From CAJXZP01 sp963974475 (GTDB lineage Bacteria; Bacteroidota; Bacteroidia; Flavobacteriales_G; Salibacteraceae): a stretch of 64,000 bases of DNA. Below are positions 62,301 to 64,000 of this stretch, piece by piece (positions within the stretch are counted from its first letter, which is position 1; every line of letters starts with the position of its first letter). The stretch covers positions 124,001-188,000 of the forward strand of contig CAXBCR010000004.1 in the NCBI GenBank assembly GCA_963974475.1. Direction: 5' to 3'. Under the pieces are notes generated by a model, which worked only from the letters and a program-made list of their open reading frames with translations, was not told where the DNA came from and made no database searches. The position numbers were made by a program, and so were the translations under genes.

Positions 62301-64000
62301 AATGGAGATAACACGGTTACCATAAACTCCACCGTTTTAGGAGGTACAGTAGCGTATTCATACGCTTGGTCTACCGGACAAACATCTGCTAATTTAACCA
62401 ATGTAGGTGCTGGAACATATATTCTTACCGTAACAGACGCGCACAATTGTACGGCTACCGATCAGGTGGTAATTACTGAACCAACTCCGTTAGTTGGTGC
62501 AATAACTCAAACGGCATTTATTCTTTGTAATGGAGATTTAACGGCTAGCCTTACCGCAAGTGCTTCGGGTGGAACGGCAGGATATACTTACGCTTGGTCT
62601 AATGGCGTAACCATTCCCGTAAATGCAGGAATCGGTGCTGGTAATTATTCTGTTACCGTGACCGATGCAAATGGATGTACGGATGTGAAAAGTTTAACAG
62701 TGACTGAGCCAACACCAGTTGTTGCTAATTTAACTATTGATACTCAAATATCTTGTAATGGAGTTTGTGATGGTCAAGTTACCGTTGCTCCTTCAGGAGG
62801 AACTGCGCCATATACCGTTACTTGGCAAGCTGGCATGACCACTGCAGGTAATACGGCAACAAATTTATGTGGAGGAACAGCCTACAGCGTAACCATTACA
62901 GATGGTAACAATTGTCAAATAGTAGAACCAATAAACTTAACAGAACCAACTTTGTTAACTGCCAGCATTTCTGTGGATCAGGCCATTTCTTGTGGTGGAG
63001 TATGTGATGGTCAATTAACAGCTACTGCTACGGGCGGAACAGCTCCTTTTACATACGTTTGGTCAAACGGTTCTACTGGTGCTAGCATAAATTTATTATG
63101 TGGTGGAGCTACCTATACTGTAACCATAACTGATGGTAATAATTGTACCGCTACAGCAAGTCAAAATTTAGCAGAACCAACTCCGGTTACTGTAACTATC
63201 AGCACAACTGGCACCAACCTTTGTGCAGGTGATGCAAATGTAAATTTAGTGGCTGCCGCTGCTGGAGGCACGAATACATACACGTATTTATGGTCAGACG
63301 GAACAGTAGGCGCAACCAACGCAGGTCTTGGTGGCGGAACATATACCGTTACTGCCACCGATGGTAATGGATGTACCGGAACGGCAACACAGATTGTCAC
63401 TGAGCCATCTGCAATTACCGCATCAAATACCATCAATACACCTATTAGTTGTAATGGCGTTTGTGACGGAGTAATAACCATTGCAGCTGCAGGTGGTACT
63501 CCAGGATACACTTTTGCTTGGCCAGGCGGGTTGACCGGAACTTCTCAATCCAATTTATGTGCAGGTACTTATATGGTAACGATTACCGATGGAAATGCCT
63601 GTTCGATTATTGATACTATTGTTTTAGTAGAACCCACCGCATTGGTGATGACTTCTACGGTTACTTCACATGTTTCTTGTAACGGAGTTTGTGATGGAAA
63701 TGCAACAGTGGCTGCTACTGGTGGTAGCGCTCCTATTGTAATTACTTGGCCTGGTGGTCTTACTGGTGGAACGCAAACCGCTTTATGTGGCGGAACGTAT
63801 ACTGTTACGGCAACCGATGGTAATAACTGTAGCAATACTATTTCTGTAGTAATTAATGAGCCGGCTGTGTTGGCGGTAACATTAGCTCAAAATGGTAGTA
63901 TTCAATGTAATGGTGATTTAACCGGAAGTATTTCAAGCACCGTAACAGGTGGAACGACTAATTACACCTATTTATGGTCTAATGGTGCGGTTACTGATAA
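59322..64000 (+). CDS. giant SprB-repeat surface protein, 3' end outside window
   Basis: Open from the ATG at 59322 through the right edge (1559 codons, no stop). A signal peptide (MRKIILLLSIISLSWLLPSTAS) leads to a conserved N-terminal domain beginning THIAGGEITYAHLGNDSFLV and containing TLYRDC, YRQCCRN and YGVVENDGDSIVYALVGA. This N-terminus is shared by many Bacteroidota adhesins. Then come SprB repeats with core ISCNGVCDG...GGTAPYTY and a TVTDANxC end, interrupted at about residues 590-770 by a non-repeat jelly-roll-like segment. T9SS export is likely, but the C-terminal sorting signal is not in view. Probably an adhesin. Confidence 0.92.
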   Translation, partial: MRKIILLLSIISLSWLLPSTASATHIAGGEITYAHLGNDSFLVTMTLYRDCSGVGMSSSMNIRINSSCTGTQNLNLPLQNSGGSEVSQICPSQINLSTCNGGSLPGMQKYIYSAIIQLSTHCSDYTFSYRQCCRNTAVNIPGGTNFYYIDATLNSTLYPNNSSPEYTAPPIPYVCLNQSVNYNYGVVENDGDSIVYALVGARTNTNSFLGYNAGYSSVAPIPGITINPATGELNFTPVLTGNFIIVTQVTEYNGAGQVISTVERDIQFVVLNCTNTIPSNPADVSNLVNTVGTASKTGTLQITANVGDQFCYDVSFSDSNPLDTLTVVTNAASALPGATVTMTGTNPVVATVCWTVPAGMNTNNTVTYQASDSACPVSGVNSLAVQIIIPQPNSLTGALTTTNISCNGVCDATADVIASGGVGPYAYTWAPTGSWCCQGLPSITGLCAGFYGLRVTDLGDPDPSTNTWDTLFIIQDAFPISVSITNIDDDDCSTTCVGGVSTSVFGGASPLTYLWSNGATTKDIANVCAGSYTLTVTDANSCTGIINAVVQAPTPPTIVVDSTDSVTCFGGSDGAIYVSANPACGVSTDACASPVSVELGTGTGTNLFTTYPAPYGNSNNGARHQILFTEAELTAAGVLPGTISSLAFYVESIGTTLNYANYTLRMGCTSATDLTTAWQTGLTEVFTPKTHSVSTGWNTHVFDVKYSWDGISNIVVEVCFNNPTATGSGNATTRFTPTTNQSVRYYHDNTSTVCSSTSMTGTSSNRPNVRFGNCASTFTYAWAPAPAAGQVTATVTNLSAQTYTVTVTSVGDGCTATTTATVNQPDLIVPTITLTNAISCPGVCDASISIASVGGQAPYTYTWDNALPATSTHSNLCAGTYNVTVTDAKSCTVTSQIIISDPPAITSSATINSPISCNGVCDGSVTINGAGGTAPLTYAWPGGLTGATQTGLCSGVYDVTITDARSCSIVQNVILIEPAVLTVSLATVGTILCNGDNTVTINSTVLGGTVAYSYAWSTGQTSANLTNVGAGTYILTVTDAHNCTATDQVVITEPTPLVGAITQTAFILCNGDLTASLTASASGGTAGYTYAWSNGVTIPVNAGIGAGNYSVTVTDANGCTDVKSLTVTEPTPVVANLTIDTQISCNGVCDGQVTVAPSGGTAPYTVTWQAGMTTAGNTATNLCGGTAYSVTITDGNNCQIVEPINLTEPTLLTASISVDQAISCGGVCDGQLTATATGGTAPFTYVWSNGSTGASINLLCGGATYTVTITDGNNCTATASQNLAEPTPVTVTISTTGTNLCAGDANVNLVAAAAGGTNTYTYLWSDGTVGATNAGLGGGTYTVTATDGNGCTGTATQIVTEPSAITASNTINTPISCNGVCDGVITIAAAGGTPGYTFAWPGGLTGTSQSNLCAGTYMVTITDGNACSIIDTIVLVEPTALVMTSTVTSHVSCNGVCDGNATVAATGGSAPIVITWPGGLTGGTQTALCGGTYTVTATDGNNCSNTISVVINEPAVLAVTLAQNGSIQCNGDLTGSISSTVTGGTTNYTYLWSNGAVTD
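61830..64000 (+). repeat. tandem SprB-type repeats in the right giant gene, about 225-235 bp per unit
   Basis: From about 61830 the ISCNGVCDG or LCNGD-type core recurs at roughly 61840, 62065, 62290, 62520, 62745, 62980, 63215, 63445, 63675 and 63905. That is about ten units, 75-78 residues each, in two alternating subtypes (CNGVCDG and CNGD/CAGD). The array runs off the window. Confidence 0.85.

Noticed and set aside
61304..63835. Open frames on the minus strand within the right giant gene
   Set aside because: Antisense shadows of the SprB repeats, of low-complexity valine and proline composition.

Overview
The window is AT-rich and reads as a chromosome segment of a Bacteroidota bacterium, most likely order Flavobacteriales. 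The evidence is giant cell-surface proteins with SprB-type repeats, a type IX secretion (T9SS) C-terminal sorting domain, many short secreted lipoproteins, and promoters of the TTG/TAnnTTTG type. Assignment to a family such as Crocinitomicaceae or Cryomorphaceae would be a guess. I saw no rRNA, tRNA, CRISPR array, transposase or prophage genes.

Layout. 1-7443 (-): a giant multidomain surface protein that runs off the left edge. 7533-10460: a LytTR response regulator and a TPR sensor kinase, with a paired LytTR-type site between them and the adhesin gene. 10647-18079: a Tricorn-like protease, a lipoprotein, a membrane-anchored Hsp31/DJ-1 protein, a Crp/Fnr regulator, a VOC protein and a bestrophin. 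18245-25541 (-): a nitric oxide module, with RIC repair protein and Rrf2 regulator, then norC-norB, norQ, norD, norE and norF. The norQ-norD gap holds a striking 8-bp-phased repeat. 25582-32328: flippase-like membrane protein, ArsC-like protein, lysS, TPR lipoprotein, recA and bcp. 32475-35740 (-): two secreted proteins, the upstream one frameshifted, with a pentanucleotide repeat at its start codon. 35947-38853: a DUF302 protein, and an EF-hand/YHYH/MORN/SCO lipoprotein operon. 39028-45700: sulfatase, octaheme cytochrome and a GxxExxY protein, interspersed with about a dozen ~88-bp palindromic repeat units. 45820-49403: CorA and outer-membrane proteins, one frameshifted. 49608-51878: a RimK/protease/deacylase operon. 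52130-59170: uvrC, an OmpA lipoprotein, a CoA-transferase and metG. 59322-64000 (+): a second giant SprB-repeat protein that runs off the right edge.

How genes work together. The nitric oxide module looks complete: a membrane cytochrome c-type NO reductase with its maturation ATPase/VWA pair and accessory membrane subunits, plus Fe-S repair and a likely NO-responsive repressor. A similar dyad (AAAGAY-N6-GTC-Y-TTT) lies before both norC and ric. The two-component system at 7630-10460 is placed to control the adjacent giant adhesin, because two perfect LytTR 9-mers with the expected 12-bp spacer lie upstream of it.

The main leads are the LytTR site pair, the (TTTTG)4 tract whose change by one unit would restore a signal peptide, the 8-bp-register repeat inside the nor cluster, and the palindromic repeat family surrounding the GxxExxY nuclease-like gene.
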